Shown here: one piece after another, positions 47,601-60,018 of the stretch | How positions within the stretch are numbered: position 1 is the first letter of the stretch | How the letters are laid out: the number at the start of each line of letters is the position of its first letter | Assembly: GCA_902729315.2 (NCBI GenBank) | Contig: LR746274.1 | Location: 1,674,001 to 1,738,000, forward strand | Length of the DNA: 64,000 nucleotides | Source of the DNA: Spirodela intermedia | Lineage: Eukaryota; Streptophyta; Magnoliopsida; Alismatales; Araceae | Direction: 5' to 3' | Notes under the pieces: model-generated | Told to the model about the DNA's origin: nothing | Database searches by the model: none | Seen by the model: the letters and a program-made list of their open reading frames with translations, nothing else | Program-made: the position numbers and the translations under genes

Positions 47601-48341
47601 GATTTGTTTTCACCTCTTGACATGATATGCCTACAGAAACTCAAGGTAGACATTACTTAGAATGACTTAGCATACTAGCACTACGCATTGGACGAAAGCT
47701 TCTACTTACCACACCTAAGTAGTGACATATCACTTGGAGCAATTCAACGTCGACGTCACCACAAGATAGATGACAAGGCGCATCGTAATTCACCTAAGTA
47801 TACCACTTCCAATCATTACTCTCTTCATAATCACTTCACATCTATTATATATCACCCTCAAATAATAATGACACAGAATTATCAACACATGTTGGCATTT
47901 GCCCACTTTTAAACTATAGGTCTATAGCACATCAGACCTGCCAAACTAGTTGTGAATCGCCACCCTAGCACCTCTCTCAAGATCTCATTAGTACCATCAG
48001 TCAGCTTGAACCCATGAGAAGGTAAGGATCTATACCCATAGGATTGACCCTCTCTCCTCTCTCTCTCTCTTTCTCTCGATTCTCTATTTCTTTCTCTATC
48101 TTTTTCTCTCTCTCTTTAAAAAATAAAAATAAAAATAAAATAAGAAGAAAAAAAAAGAGGCAGCCTACTTCTTTTCCTAGAATCACTAGCCCATCATAGG
48201 CAATTAGTGGGGGGTGAGGGAAAAAACCCTCACAAAAAAAAGAAGAAGAAAAAAAGAAGGGGGTAACTTACTTCCCTTCCCATATCACTAGCCTAATACA
48301 CCAAATCATGGGCATTAGTGGAGGGTGAAAGAAGAGGCCCT

Positions 48342-48372
<31 letters not shown>

Positions 48373-49390
48373 GAGAATAAGAGAGAAGAAAAGAGTTAGA
48401 AAAAAAGACTAAGTCATTTTTCATGGGGTGAAAGGTCCCCTACCTACTTAGAGAAAATATGACAACTAATGGTACTAATAAGATCTTGGCTAGAGGAATT
48501 AGGTGTGTGCAACACTAAGAAGGCAAGTTCATATTTGGGCTTATTATCATGCTCTAGCATAGTTCTATCCTCCTCACTACCTTAACCACTCTTTTCTCAC
48601 CACTTTATATCATTTTATTTATTTCTTAGAATCACTTACTACAATAAACTCTTGTCTTGCAGGAACACCTCATGGCACACAACATAGAGGTTTACACTTC
48701 CTACTACTATTGAGTGAATCTTTCAACTTCATGAACTCAATGGCTCTTTCGGTTCAATGCAAATCAACCACCTTCTTCAAACATTATGAGTCTCCACTAT
48801 TGTCACATCCTCTCTTCAAAAGAGGTCCACAATCCTCCATCTCATCTTCGCCCTTTGTGCGACTAAGATCTCACTTATGTAACCTTAGAATGAGGTGAAA
48901 CTTCTAGCACTAAATCAATTTTTTTCATTTCAAAAAAAAAAACTAATGAAAAAAGATTGAATTGAGAACACATGCAACAAAAGAAAAAGATGGGAATGAT
49001 TTTAACAAGAGAGTTGAGTATTGTGTAACATGGCAGAGTAGTCTTACAACTTGGTTTAGAACATATCCTAATTTGGGGTGATATAAATGCAATTTCATTT
49101 CATGAGCAATTGCTTCTTAGGCTTTGATTCACAAGAAAATGTATTGATAAGGCTAATCCCTTTTTGAAATAGACATCTCAACGAAGCTATCATCTCAAAT
49201 CTTCTAAATAAGGCAATATAGCTTTTCCTAATCAATGTCTAATCATCCACATGAAGGCTTTCTTAATACTTTTTATGGATAAGAATGTGTGGTCTATCGA
49301 CAATTTTACAAGTAGATTGTATCTTATTTAGATTGTTGATATTTTTCTTTTTACTAAGGTTGGAAAAAAAAAATCTTAATTTGAGCTGAG
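47601..49390. other. Repeat-rich intergenic DNA
   Basis: No gene recognised. It holds a CT-rich block (48046-48118), then two diverged copies of a ~130-base element (about 48187-48240 and 48290-48345) with the phrase GGCATTAGTGG-GGGTGA. Each copy is followed by poly-A/GA, and neither shows coding features. Confidence 0.55.
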
Positions 49391-50150
49391 ATTGGATCAT
49401 CCCACTAAGGTGAAAGTTCTTACATCATGATGGCATGAATATCATTACATGAATGCATATTCTAAATGTGTATGAACAAAATCACACTAGAATAGTTATG
49501 CTAATTGACTAATTTGATTGAGCATTCCACTAAGACTAACATTTTTACACCACAATGGAGTGAATCATCATACAAACACCTTCTCTAAATGTGTATGAAC
49601 AAAATCATGCTAGAATAGCCAAGCTAATTGACTGATATCCAATTGAGCATCCCACTAAGACAAACCTTTTTACACCATGATGGAATGAATATCATTGCAC
49701 GAGCTCATTCTCTAAATGTGTGTGAACAAAGTCACGCAAAAATAGTTAAGCTAGCCGATTTATCTGATTGAGTATCCCAATGTCGAATGAATATCGTCAC
49801 ATGAGCACATTCTCTAAATGTATGTGAACAAAGTCATGCTAAAATAGTTAAAACTAACCGACTGATTTGATTGAGCATCCCACTAGTGTGAGCATTTTTA
49901 CACCACTATGTAATGAATATCGTCACACAAGCTCATTCTCTAAATGTGTGAGTATAAAGACATGCTAAAAATAGCTAAGCTAATTGTCTAATCTGATTGA
50001 GCATCCAACTAAGATGAAGATTTTTACATCACTTATGTAGTGACTAATCATCACACAAGCTCATTCTCTAAATGTGTGTGAGCAAAGTCATGCTAAAAAT
50101 AGTTAAGCATGCTAAAAATAGTTAAGCTAACTGTCTGATATGATTGAGTC
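49391..50150 (+). repeat. Tandem satellite, about six ~125-bp units
   Basis: Units share GAGCATCCCACTAAGA, TTTTTACACCA-GATGG-ATGAAT, CATTCTCTAAATGTGTGTGA and CATGCTAAAATAGTTAAGCT. Starts are near 49391, 49519, 49650, 49769, 49872 and 49997. The fourth unit has lost about 20 bases, and the last contains a local 20-base duplication. Divergence between units is moderate, so the array is not recent. Confidence 0.88.
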
Positions 50151-50741
50151 TTTGTGGGGTAATCCAAAGCTAGGATAGATCTGCATTTGACTCAAAATGT
50201 TTTCGAATGATTCTTTGGATTTCTCGACTGGATGGTTGTGAACCCCTTCGTAAGTTGTCACCACCAACCCTTCATCCGTTGATAGCCTTTGGATTTGCTT
50301 CTTCACAATGCACCCTTGATGTATGCAACGAAAATAACTTCTGCAATCACATAAAGGAGCTATTAGGTTACATTTTTATGTTAATTTGGGTTCATGGGTT
50401 TATATATTTTTTTTCCTTTTTTGGGCCTAATTACGCTCGTTTGGGCAAGATGAGATCATCTCTCCTGGATTACTAATACTTTTCATATTAATTATCGAAA
50501 TAAAATAAAAAATTTGGTTTTGCAAAAGAGAGTAAAATTCGTAGATTATGATCCATCCCTCCAAGTTGGATTTGTGATTTCATTCAATCCTTCAAATATG
50601 TAGGCCCCATCTTATGAAGGGGCATATGCACATGTGAGATTCGTCGGTGTCCACGTTTCCTCGGACGGAGGGTTGAACTGTAGAAATGGCGAGAGAGAGA
50701 GAGCATTTATTGATGGATCCATAAATACATAGATAGATAGC

Positions 50742-50780
<39 letters not shown>

Positions 50781-50979
50781 TTGCACTGCATTTGATAAAG
50801 GTCACATACCCTGGAAATTATCATCGGATGATGGTGAGGATTTCCATAGGGAAAAAGGTCTAGTCTTTCTTAGCAAACTCTAGAAGATATTCCTCTGATT
50901 CTTCCGGTGCAAGGCACGAAAAAACTCTAGAACCAGTCTAACCCGGGAGAGAAACCCTGAGGGATTCTGTCACACTGAC
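50151..50979. other. Downstream of the WRKY exon, no second exon seen
   Basis: Contains a GA tract (50743-50777) and unremarkable sequence. I looked on the minus strand for the WRKY zinc-finger exon (YYRCT...HTH) here and back to 45.7 kb and did not find it. No other gene was recognised. Confidence 0.5.
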
Positions 50980-51305
50980 CTTGGAAACTTGGCGTTCTTC
51001 ACGGCCTTCTGCCCGTACTTCCTCCAGCGATACCCGTCGTCGAGTACGTCCACCACGCTTCTCGTCTGGAAGGCGAACCTGGGGATGTTCTTCTTCTCTC
51101 TCTTATTCTCGCTCTTCTGCGAGGGTGGAGACCCGCCGCTGGCTTCTGGGTGAGAGCGGAAGGGAGTCTCGCCTGCGTGCGCAGCTACGGCTAACTCCTT
51201 CCGTGGCAGAAGCCCATCTGGGTCCTTGGAGAAGGCCTCGCTGCTGGATAGGATAGAGGGCAGGGAAGAGGACGGTGAAGGGAGCAGGGCCTGATGGCTT
51301 TCCAT
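50980..51305 (-). CDS. WRKY transcription factor, group IIc-like, first exon only
   Basis: The exon encodes 108 residues plus a split Arg codon, from ATG 51305 ([18 protein letters not shown]). After a Ser/Pro-rich N-terminus and a basic stretch (KSENKREKK), it enters a WRKY domain. [20 protein letters not shown] is followed by [15 protein letters not shown], where the WRKYGQK core is intact. A donor (AG/GTCAGT) follows at exactly the conserved intron position, between PR and SYYRC. The second exon, which should carry the C2H2-type zinc ligands, was not found downstream in this window. Either the intron is very long and the exon was missed, or the gene is a truncated copy unable to fold the zinc-bound beta-sheet. 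A (TC)n leader lies directly upstream. Confidence 0.75.
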
Positions 51306-51375
51306 GCCTGAGAGAACCAGAGAGAGAGAGAGAGAGAACGAGAGACACAGAGAGAGCGAGCGAGCGGAAGGGGGT

Positions 51376-51423
<48 letters not shown>

Positions 51424-51916
51424 CCTCGGATTTGGGTGGATGTGGCAGGAGAGGTGTTTCTATGAATGGCGTCTTAGAGTCCGAGGGGGTCGTTTTCTCG
51501 GTTTACATTGGTGAGGGAATATCTCGACAAGTGAATCTTAATGTGACTTTTTTATGTTGATACGAAAATCGAATTTGCCTTCGAATGGCGTACCGGCCGG
51601 TGAAATTCTGGTCAATAGAGAGATAGATAGTTCGAGAGAGAGGGAGTAAGAATGGGAAGATATCTTGTCCACCTGCACTTTGATTACATCTTCATGTGAC
51701 ATTAATAGATCTGTTGATTATAGAGAGAGAGAGATTTTAATAACAGGAAGGTTATTGTCTCCACCCGCACTTTGATTACATCTTCACATGGCATTAATAT
51801 ATCTATTAATTATTGATGAATATACCGAGAGAGAGAGAGAGAGAGAAGATATGGAAAAGATACGTTAATGCAGTTTGATACCTATTCCGCATTGATAGGT
51901 CTGTTAATGCGACATG

Positions 51917-51957
<41 letters not shown>

Positions 51958-53313
51958 GTTAAATCGAAAATTAGGACCCATATACAGTGGCCCCTCAGGA
52001 ACCTCACTCGTCAGGGTCATTCCTCTTCGAGCAAACCAGACCATCAGCTACGAACAAGAGGAATGAGCATGCTGGCACAGAAGCTCTTTTTCCCTGCTTC
52101 TCCGACTTCATAGCCGCCTAATCGCTCTTTGACGGCTTCCCCAAGAACCTCTTATCAGCTAGTGCCCCACTGATCAGCGACAGAGAAAAGACAGGCTTCC
52201 ACACGAGTCTGCTCTGAATATTCTTCCACCGCTCTTATTCTCTCTCCCTCTCTCTTAAAGAAGGCGGCGGCGTGTTGCATCAGGACTGACGGACGAGTCG
52301 CTGGCCTCCTTTGAACGCGAGACCAGCGGCGCGAGCCCGGAGCGAGAAACTTCCTCCTTCCCCCGGCGTACGACGCTTCTCCCCGCCAATTTTGAAAAGC
52401 CAAAGGAGAGTCTCCATCGTAGATACGCATTTTTCATATCTAACCCCTCATTTTTCCTGGAATTACGTATTCATGACATCACCACAGCGCGAACAGCCTT
52501 CATCTTTCCCTTATACCCCCAAAAAATTTACATGACACTAACCTTCATAGATTATTTGTCTATACACGCCGCTGGGCTGAGTGGCGGTGAGGGTCTGATG
52601 GGAGGTCAAATCGGTCAAATCTCGGCTCCGCTGACCATGTTTGACCTACTCCAGCTTGTCTAGTTTTTGGGATCCGATTCGGATCAACAGAGTAAATCAG
52701 CCGACCAAACCCTATTTTTTAATAAATATATGTACTACTGTTTATATATAACATTTATCATATAATTAATGCATATAATAAAATACGAGTAAAAAATATA
52801 GATCACGGGGCTGCCTCAGCCACACGGAATATAAGCTAGAATATCCTGAATTACCGAAAATGGATAATTCCCAAGTCGATAAATATCCGGCCATTAATAT
52901 TCAGCAGCAATTATAAAGCAAGTGGAAAGATAATGAATCCGATTAAACCATAGGATTCCTATTGGGCTGCACGGAATCGGGTGGGATTCTGCCAGCTAGC
53001 TCGTATCTTTACCTGGACCAAGCTGGAGAACAAAGAAGAAGAGCATGAGCGGGGGCGGGGCGGGCTCAGCCTGCCGGTTCACGGCCCGGCCCAATGGCCA
53101 TCAAGTTACCTTTTTTATGGATAATTATAAAATAAGGTATACTGCCATTAAAAAAATAAAAATTCGGCAAATTTATTTATATAATCAAGAAAACGTAGCA
53201 CTAATTGGGGGAAAAGAGGGAAACAATCTGAGGGCCAGAACGCGTACTTTCAGTGAGTAGGGGGTAAGAGTTACCCGGTTTCTTCAGCCTTCAAGGATGG
53301 ATTGACCGAGGAA
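51306..53313. other. Intergenic between WRKY exon and ABCI11
   Basis: Contains a GA array (51312-51421), a diverged direct repeat (51630-51920), a CT run (51921-51955) and a GC-rich island (about 52255-52400) open in several frames without family signature. AT-rich DNA around 52720-52800 follows. No gene was recognised. Confidence 0.6.
51630..51920 (+). repeat. Diverged ~110-bp direct repeat, two to three copies
   Basis: The phrase TCCACC(T/C)GCACTTTGATTAC and then ATCTTCA-TG-CATTAATA occurs near 51668 and 51758. A weaker third copy (CCGCATTGATAGGTCTGTTA) is near 51886. Each is followed by a GA or CT run, so slippage at the microsatellite may have spread it. Confidence 0.7.
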
Positions 53314-55100
53314 TCACAGGCGCCCCACTGGTATAGGTTCCTGCTTCAGAGCCCCTCCCATTCCCATCCTCCAAGATATATCGACCAGTGGAGATAACTC
53401 TCTGACATATGCATTAAGAAATAAATGAACAAGGTGAAGATCACCTTCTATATATATATATATATAGGAAGGAATATATTGATATCATACTTTAGGTCGT
53501 GGCTGACGACGAGCAAGGTAACTTCAGTCTTCAGATGCTTCAGCAGCTTCACAACGTCGGCTCGGGCTTGCCAATCTGATGTCAAAGATTACTGAGAATG
53601 ATGAGAAAGGAATCAAGTGACATAAGAAAGAAAATGGGCTGCAATCTTATAGCATTATATCATAGGAAAGGAGTTTCATCAGTTCTTGCATGTCTGAAAC
53701 CAGGGCAAACTAAATTTTGTCATCAAGGGTTGTCGCCAGAAAATAAATGTATATATTCTCCATAAAATGAGTAAGCAAGAATAGATGATGATCTTTTTAC
53801 CAAGACCAGCAAGGGGCTCATCTAGCAACAGCAACTCCGGTGTGTTCACCTGAAGCAAAACTATGTCGATTAGATACTTACTCTGTTGACATAGCAGGCT
53901 CGGTTGAAAAACAGAACTACATCTTACTAATTGTATTGCGAGTGCAAGGCGCCGCTTGTAACCGCCGCTTAGTGCTTGCGGATTTTGATCCAATGAAATC
54001 CTATTCAATCCAACCTGATTTCATGAATGCACGAATTAAGATGTTACTTAAAATATATGCTCAATGGAGAGCAGCATGGGGAGCGCCATCTGAACGAAGG
54101 ACATTGATTGATATTGTTAGGAATCACAGATGGCATATAAAATATCGAGAGAATGCATTGGAAGAAGCGTCCATACTGAATTAAATGCTGTTTGGAGTCT
54201 TGTAGCCAGCTCTTCTCTCAGAACCTGATCTGCCCTCTGCCTTGGCCATCCAAATGTGACTTCCTCAAGGACGGTTTCTGCCAGAAAGTACCTGGTATGA
54301 AGGCAGAAAAGAGACCTTTGACATTTCATTCATCTGACAGAATAGACAAATGAAAGAATTGAGCTACAATCGAACATATACTCTTGTATTTGTCTCGAAT
54401 TACACCGAAAATGACAGAATGATAGACAAGAAAGTGAAATAATTGGCATGATTTAGAAAAAGTGACGGCAACAATTCATCAGCAGACTGTTCTCCCATTC
54501 AAGATCCATTGCTGGCCTGACGAAAATACCCTTCCTCAAAAGAAAAGTGCAAGGGTCAAAGTCCAAAGGTCACAAGATTCTAACATAGCTGAATCAAAAA
54601 AATCTAAAAAAAGAAAAAAAGAAGTATGCCCTAAAACCCACAAATCATTACTGCCACTTAAATCATTATCGAATCCGGACATCAGCACTCACTTGATCTT
54701 ATCATTCCGATCCTTGATCTTATGGGAATACGGGAAGAAAGAACATGGCGCCCATCCTGTTATCTTATGCACTAGAGGGTAGAGCCACGCAAGGGGAAGG
54801 CCCTGTTGTTTTGGATTTGCATAATAAAAGAGAAGATGGGGGAAGAAGTGTGAGTCCTCCATCACCGACGTCCTCTTACCCTGACACATCTCACCCTTTC
54901 TATCCTCTTCAGGCCAAGATAGTAACATCCCAAAGATTTTTAAGATTAGGCGAGCAATTCTACTGATTCACGGCAGCATATGTTTATTACACCAATTAAA
55001 TCTACATTTTTTTCATCAAACCTTGACATTGGTATTAAAAAAAATGAACACAATAAAACTTTAATACATAAGCGACAGTATAAATTATTCAGCATGTAAG

Positions 55101-55162
<62 letters not shown>

Positions 55163-56530
55163 ACTTGAGGAGAAAAGGAACTAATGGCGAACACTGGAAA
55201 TTCAAACCTTTCAGGAAACTGAAAAACAATCCCAACCCTTTCTGGAGATAATTTTTCAGGGGGACGAATTGGTTTGCCATCGTTTCCACATCTCTGGACA
55301 GAGATGGAGCCTGATGTTGGTTTGTTCAGTCCAGCAAGAAGCTACGGAAGCCGAATGAAAGAAGCATTATATACGTGCCCCAATCACATCGGGCCACAAC
55401 ATCTGGGAAATCCATTTAAAACACACGCAAAGAACAAACCTGCAACAGGGTCGTTTTCCCACTTCCACTTCGCCCAAATATCAAGCCAAAACTGCAAGAA
55501 CAAGATCCCAAGATGATTGACTCCATTCTGATGAAACCATACATAAGTAAAAACATAAAATTAAGATATTATATTAGACTTTCAGCGGTTGCAAATGCAG
55601 ATACCGATGAATACATGCCTACCTTTTCTCAGGAAGTGAAAAGCTGACTTCATTCAAGAGGTTGTGCTCTGTTCCAGGCGGACGATAAGTAACACCCTTC
55701 ACCTTTATCAGACCATATTTAATGTTATTAAAACGAATAATGCACTATTAGAATTCTTAGGGTATCATTACCTCAGCTTGTAAATGTTGTGAGAAATACA
55801 AGTATTCATCTTGCATTCAACCTAAAGAGGCACGCCCTATTTGTTAAACGTGGAAGGTTTTTCCTCGTAGCATAATTTGTTCTTAATATTTCTTCTTAGA
55901 GTTTGATGGTAAGAATACATGATGATATTCGCTTGTGGAGTAAGTACATGATGATAATCCTACTCAACGTGGGGGCCTGACAATGAAATATGGTGGCCGA
56001 TTATAAAACCTGCTGAACCGATTAGTCGTTCAGAATCCATGTGAGATCCTAATCCACTTGAAATTGATAGGATAAAACCTCATGAGAATCATGTCATCAA
56101 GCTCTACATCGGCGTCATTTCTTTCAAAACCACGCCAATATATTAAGAACCAACAAGGCACGAGTTCAAGCGCTAGGACTCATCGTAAAAGACCACCAGT
56201 CATCAGAGAACACTCACAGCCTAGGAGCTCTTCCTATGGGACACAGACTTACCGACTAAAGTAAGTAAAGATGTGACGTCGAAGACAAGTTTTGGAAGGG
56301 AGCAATCCGATTAAGAAAGAATTTGCCGCTTGAATTCTACGGAATCAAGGGAAAAAAAAGAAGAAAAGTAGACGCGTCTTCCATCTTACCTGGAAACAAG
56401 ACTGCTCCGATGTAACCCTCCGCGCCGTTCCCGCCCGAGGTTTCCAGCGATGGCGAGGCGGCCGGAAGGGCAGCGGCCTCCGTGAGGAGGTGAACGCGGC
56501 CGCTGCTGTTGGCGTGGAGGAGGCATTCAT
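53314..56530 (-). CDS. ABCI11: Plastid ABC-type ATPase ABCI11 (NAP14)
   Basis: Nine exons: 56530-56390, 55702-55623, 55491-55440, 55341-55208, 54291-54177, 54014-53928, 53849-53801, 53575-53491, 53401-53314. All join in phase to 276 residues. Residues 1-47 (MNASSTPTAAAAFTSSRRPL...) are a Ser/Thr/Ala/Arg-rich plastid transit peptide. This ATG is chosen because the overlapping frame from 56639 ends in the wrong phase for exon 2. The ABC domain follows: YRPPGTEHNLLNEVSFSL, Walker A GRSGSGKT (80-87), Q-loop Gln132 (VFQFPER), signature LSGGY (189-193), Walker B LLLLDEP (Asp213, Glu214) and H-loop His245. No membrane domain is present. In Arabidopsis the protein is linked to plastid metal balance and resembles prokaryotic ECF/cobalt-type ATPases. 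All catalytic residues are intact. Confidence 0.94.
55109..55160 (+). repeat. (CT)n-(CTAT)n-(AT)n microsatellite in an ABCI11 intron
   Basis: A CT run passes into CTAT repeats and then TATATA, within the intron between exons 4 and 5. Confidence 0.85.
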
Positions 56531-56660
56531 TGCTCCTTCCCCACCTCCTCCACCCCCTCAACTGCACTTCCACCTCCCGCTGAGGAGGAAGGCCCGTGGG
56601 TTCTCCTACTCCTAGCCCTTTTTGACGAGCAGAGACCATTCCAGATATGAGAGAGACGGG

Positions 56661-56705
<45 letters not shown>

Positions 56706-57140
56706 TTCCTAAAAACTTATTATCAATAATATCGTTGAAAAAATGCAGATAATTGTATTTATCAGAAATAACCATATAATTAACATTTATGATGACAAAC
56801 TCTTATATTCACACCGCAAAATTTACGAGATAGAAAGAGAAAGTTCACTATATATATATTAGAAAATTAAGTGCAGATTATCGTATTTATCATAAATATC
56901 ATTATATTTCCCATTTATTATATTAAAATATTATATCCTACTACAAAATTTTGAGAGATATAAAAGAGAAAGTTCATTATATATATTTAAAAATAAAAGG
57001 GTAAGTGGCTAACAGAATAATTGTCATATTGTTATTTATTTTTTCGGCCAATTTACGTTTTCTAATATGATCGAAGTTTCTGGTGAAGAAAACGGAGGCG
57101 GTCCAACAATGCCGGAACGGGGGAGATCCCCTCCTCCTCC
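56531..57140. promoter_or_regulatory. Bidirectional spacer of ABCI11 and the PPR gene
   Basis: A 610-base spacer between two divergent start codons. It holds a GA tract (56658-56702, a TC leader for ABCI11) and AT-rich DNA with two TATATATA-like runs (56851-56859 and 56978-56986). No other gene was seen. Confidence 0.55.
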
Positions 57141-59090
57141 ATGGCCGCCATGAGAGCTCCGCCCACTCTCCGGGCCATCGCCGCCGTCCCCAGCCCCTTC
57201 TATCTCCTCGATTCCTCCGCCGGCTTGCCGGAAATCAGGCAGATCCACGCCCAGCTGGTCGTCGGGGGCCTCCTCGACGACCCCCGGGAGCTCGGCAAGT
57301 TCGCCGCCGCCGTGGCCCTCTCTCGACCGGCGCCGGCGGAGGAGGAGCAACCGGTGGCGGCGGCTCTGGCCTACGCCGAGGAGGTCCTCTCCCACGGGCG
57401 GTTGCCGCCGACGGTCTTCGCCCTCAACTCCCTCATCAGGGCTCACTCCAAGGGCGCCGCCCCTCACCGGGGCTTCCACTTTTACCGCCGCATCCTCCAC
57501 TCCGGCGACGGCGACGGTAGCGGCCTCCGGCCGGACAACTACACCTTCACCTTCCTGGTCCGCTGCTGTGCGGGGATCCCCTCGGCGGAGGGCGGCGCCG
57601 CCGTGCACGCCGCCGCCCTCCGGCGGGGCTTCGCCGGCGACGCCCACGTCCAGAGCGGGCTCGTCCGCATGTACGCAGAGGCGGGCTCGCCGGAGTCTTC
57701 CCGGCGGGTCTTCGCTGAGATGGAGTCGCCGGACCTGGTGGCGCAGACGGCGATGGTGGCGGCGCTGGCGAGGTCCGGCGATGTGGACCACGCCCGGAAG
57801 CTGTTTGACGAAATGCCCACAAGGGACGCCGTCGCCTGGAACGCTATGATCGCCGGGTATGAGCAGCTGGGCCGACCCAAAGAGGCCATGCAGCTCTTCC
57901 ACCTTATGCAGAGGGACGGCATTGGCGCCGCCGCGGCCGTCGAGATCAACGAGGCGACGATGGTCTCCGTCCTGTCGGCATGCGGCCAGCTCGGGACGCT
58001 CGACCACGGCCGATTGGCGCACCTCTACACGGAGAAGGCCCGGCTCCGGCCGACAGTGGCCCTCGGCACGGCCCTCGTGGACATGTACGCCAAGTGCGGT
58101 GATATGCCCCGCGCCATGGAGGTGTTCGACAAAATGCCGCATAGAAACATCCACACCTGGACCGCCGCCATGAACGGCATGGCCCTCAACGGCGCCGGCG
58201 AGCACTGCCTGGCTCTCTTCCGCCGCATGCAGGAGCAGCAGCTGCAGGACGGCGCCGCCCTCCTCCCCAACGAGATCACCTTCCTCGCGCTGCTCCGCGG
58301 CTGCAGCGCCGCCGGCATGATGGAGGAGGGCCGGGAGGTCTTCTCTCAGATGACGGACCTCTACAAGCTGGCGCCATGGCCAGAACACTATGGCTGCATG
58401 GTGGACCTCTACGCCCGCGCCGGCCGCCTGGAAGAGGCGCTCGCCGTGCTGCGCACCATGCCGGGGGAGCCGCACGCCGGCGCGTGGGGGGCCCTCCTCA
58501 GCGCGTGCCGCACGCACGGCCACGCCGAGCTCGGCGCCTACGCCGCAGCGAAGATCACTGCGCTGGAGAAGGAGAACGACGGCGCCTACGTCCTCCTCTC
58601 TAACCTCTACGCCGGCTGCCGCAACTGGGCGGGTGTGAGCGGGGTGCGGGCGCTGATGAAGGCGCGCGGCGTCGCGAAGGAGCCCGGCTGCAGCGCCGTA
58701 GAGGTCGCCGGCGAGCTGCACGAGTTCTTTGCCGGCGACAGGTCGCACCGGCGGTACCCGGAGATCGAGGCGATGATGGCGGAGGTGGGGAGGCGGCTGA
58801 GGGCGGCTGGGTACTCGCCCGAGACGGAGGAGGTGATGTTCGACGTGGAGGAGGAGGAGAAGGAGGAGGCGCTGGGATGGCACAGCGAGCGCCTCGCCAT
58901 AGCCTTTGGGCTGGTGAGCTTGCCGGAGGGGGCGCCGATCAGGGTGGTGAAGAATCTGAGGGTTTGCAGGGACTGCCATGAGGCCAGCAAGGTCATCTCC
59001 CTCGTCTTCCAAAGGGAGATCGTCGTCAGAGACAGGAGCAGGTTCCACCACTTCCGCCATGGAAGCTGCTCCTGCAAGGATTACTGGTGA
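57141..59090 (+). CDS. PPR protein of the PLS-E-DYW class, probable organelle RNA editing factor
   Basis: A single intronless exon of 649 residues, extremely GC-rich at third positions. The N-terminus ([17 protein letters not shown]) fits an organelle targeting peptide. About residues 30-480 are tandem PPR units of P, L and S types. Clear ones are [19 protein letters not shown], then [20 protein letters not shown] with [15 protein letters not shown], and [19 protein letters not shown]. The E domain follows, with [28 protein letters not shown] and the PG box EPGCSAVEV. The DYW domain has the deaminase marks HSE ([13 protein letters not shown]) and CRDCH, then DRSRFHHF and a terminal SCSCKDYW. 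It should convert specific C to U in plastid or mitochondrial transcripts. The target cannot be read from sequence alone. The antisense strand is open for 689 codons by GC bias. Confidence 0.95.
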   Translation: MAAMRAPPTLRAIAAVPSPFYLLDSSAGLPEIRQIHAQLVVGGLLDDPRELGKFAAAVALSRPAPAEEEQPVAAALAYAEEVLSHGRLPPTVFALNSLIRAHSKGAAPHRGFHFYRRILHSGDGDGSGLRPDNYTFTFLVRCCAGIPSAEGGAAVHAAALRRGFAGDAHVQSGLVRMYAEAGSPESSRRVFAEMESPDLVAQTAMVAALARSGDVDHARKLFDEMPTRDAVAWNAMIAGYEQLGRPKEAMQLFHLMQRDGIGAAAAVEINEATMVSVLSACGQLGTLDHGRLAHLYTEKARLRPTVALGTALVDMYAKCGDMPRAMEVFDKMPHRNIHTWTAAMNGMALNGAGEHCLALFRRMQEQQLQDGAALLPNEITFLALLRGCSAAGMMEEGREVFSQMTDLYKLAPWPEHYGCMVDLYARAGRLEEALAVLRTMPGEPHAGAWGALLSACRTHGHAELGAYAAAKITALEKENDGAYVLLSNLYAGCRNWAGVSGVRALMKARGVAKEPGCSAVEVAGELHEFFAGDRSHRRYPEIEAMMAEVGRRLRAAGYSPETEEVMFDVEEEEKEEALGWHSERLAIAFGLVSLPEGAPIRVVKNLRVCRDCHEASKVISLVFQREIVVRDRSRFHHFRHGSCSCKDYW

Positions 59091-60018
59091 CTGTAATTCC
59101 TTCATCCTCTTTACTAGTTATGTTATAAATCATTATTTATATTATAAATTACTTCTCGATCCGATGGTGGCAGTTGCCCGCGATCGTCTCGGTAACGGAT
59201 AACGTCATCATCCCATACTGGCGGGTGCTCTTCGATCCGACGGCTGGGAGCTGCCCAGGATTGTGTCCGTTATTGACTAGTGACGTCATTATCCCCCTCC
59301 ACTTATTTTAATTAAATTACTCAATTTTATCCCCCTCCGGGAAAAAAATGGGAGCGAACGTAATCACTCCCGCGACAGGGAGCATCGCGCCATCATGGCC
59401 GTTGCTTCTTGATCGGACGGATCGGAGTCGCCCCCGATGGCCTCGCTATAATTTTTGTCCGGTAACGATGGTGGGCCCTACCAGAATCTGCACACTGGGA
59501 CCTCGAGCACCGAGATAAGGTCACCGAGTCATCGACTAGTAAAGTGACGTGAACACCCTGTACACGTCAGCCTACCTACGCTGAAAACAAGTGATTATTG
59601 GGATAGTAAGATGGGGGTAAAACCGTCAAATGAGAAATTCCTCCTTGACCGTACGCTGGCATTACTACTGTCTGAAAGGCTTCGAGGCCTGTGCGCCTGT
59701 AAAATGGGGTGAGAGAGAGAGAGTATCTTTAAAATTATACCCTTTAAAAAAATAATATTAATAATACCTGGTTTCAGTGAAAGGGTGATAAAAAAAATGG
59801 ACATCGAAGGTTGTAATAAAAATTAGAATATTTATAGGGATGATACTAAAATGATCAGCTGGTCTACGAGGAGAGAGAAGCGGCTTGTCGGAGAGTGATA
59901 TGCTTACACCTTTCCTTTTATCCACACCCCGTCAGGGCCTCTCTCTCTCTCTCCTCTCTCCCTATGTCGGTTGGATGAGAAGAACCCTAACGTCCAAGTC
60001 CATTTGAGCAGAGGAGAG

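Noticed and set aside
52155-52440. GC-rich island with a 91-codon minus-strand frame
   Set aside because: Open in several frames at once, with low-complexity basic translation and no recognised family or splice context.
56390-56639. Alternative ABCI11 start at 56639 in another frame
   Set aside because: It reaches the exon 1 donor in phase 1, but exon 2 needs phase 0. The frame from 56530 fits and gives a typical transit peptide.
57036-59105. A 689-codon open frame antisense to the PPR gene
   Set aside because: It mirrors the codon positions of a gene with very high third-position GC, which removes stops from the opposite strand. Its composition has no family signature, and the sense strand is an unmistakable DYW protein.
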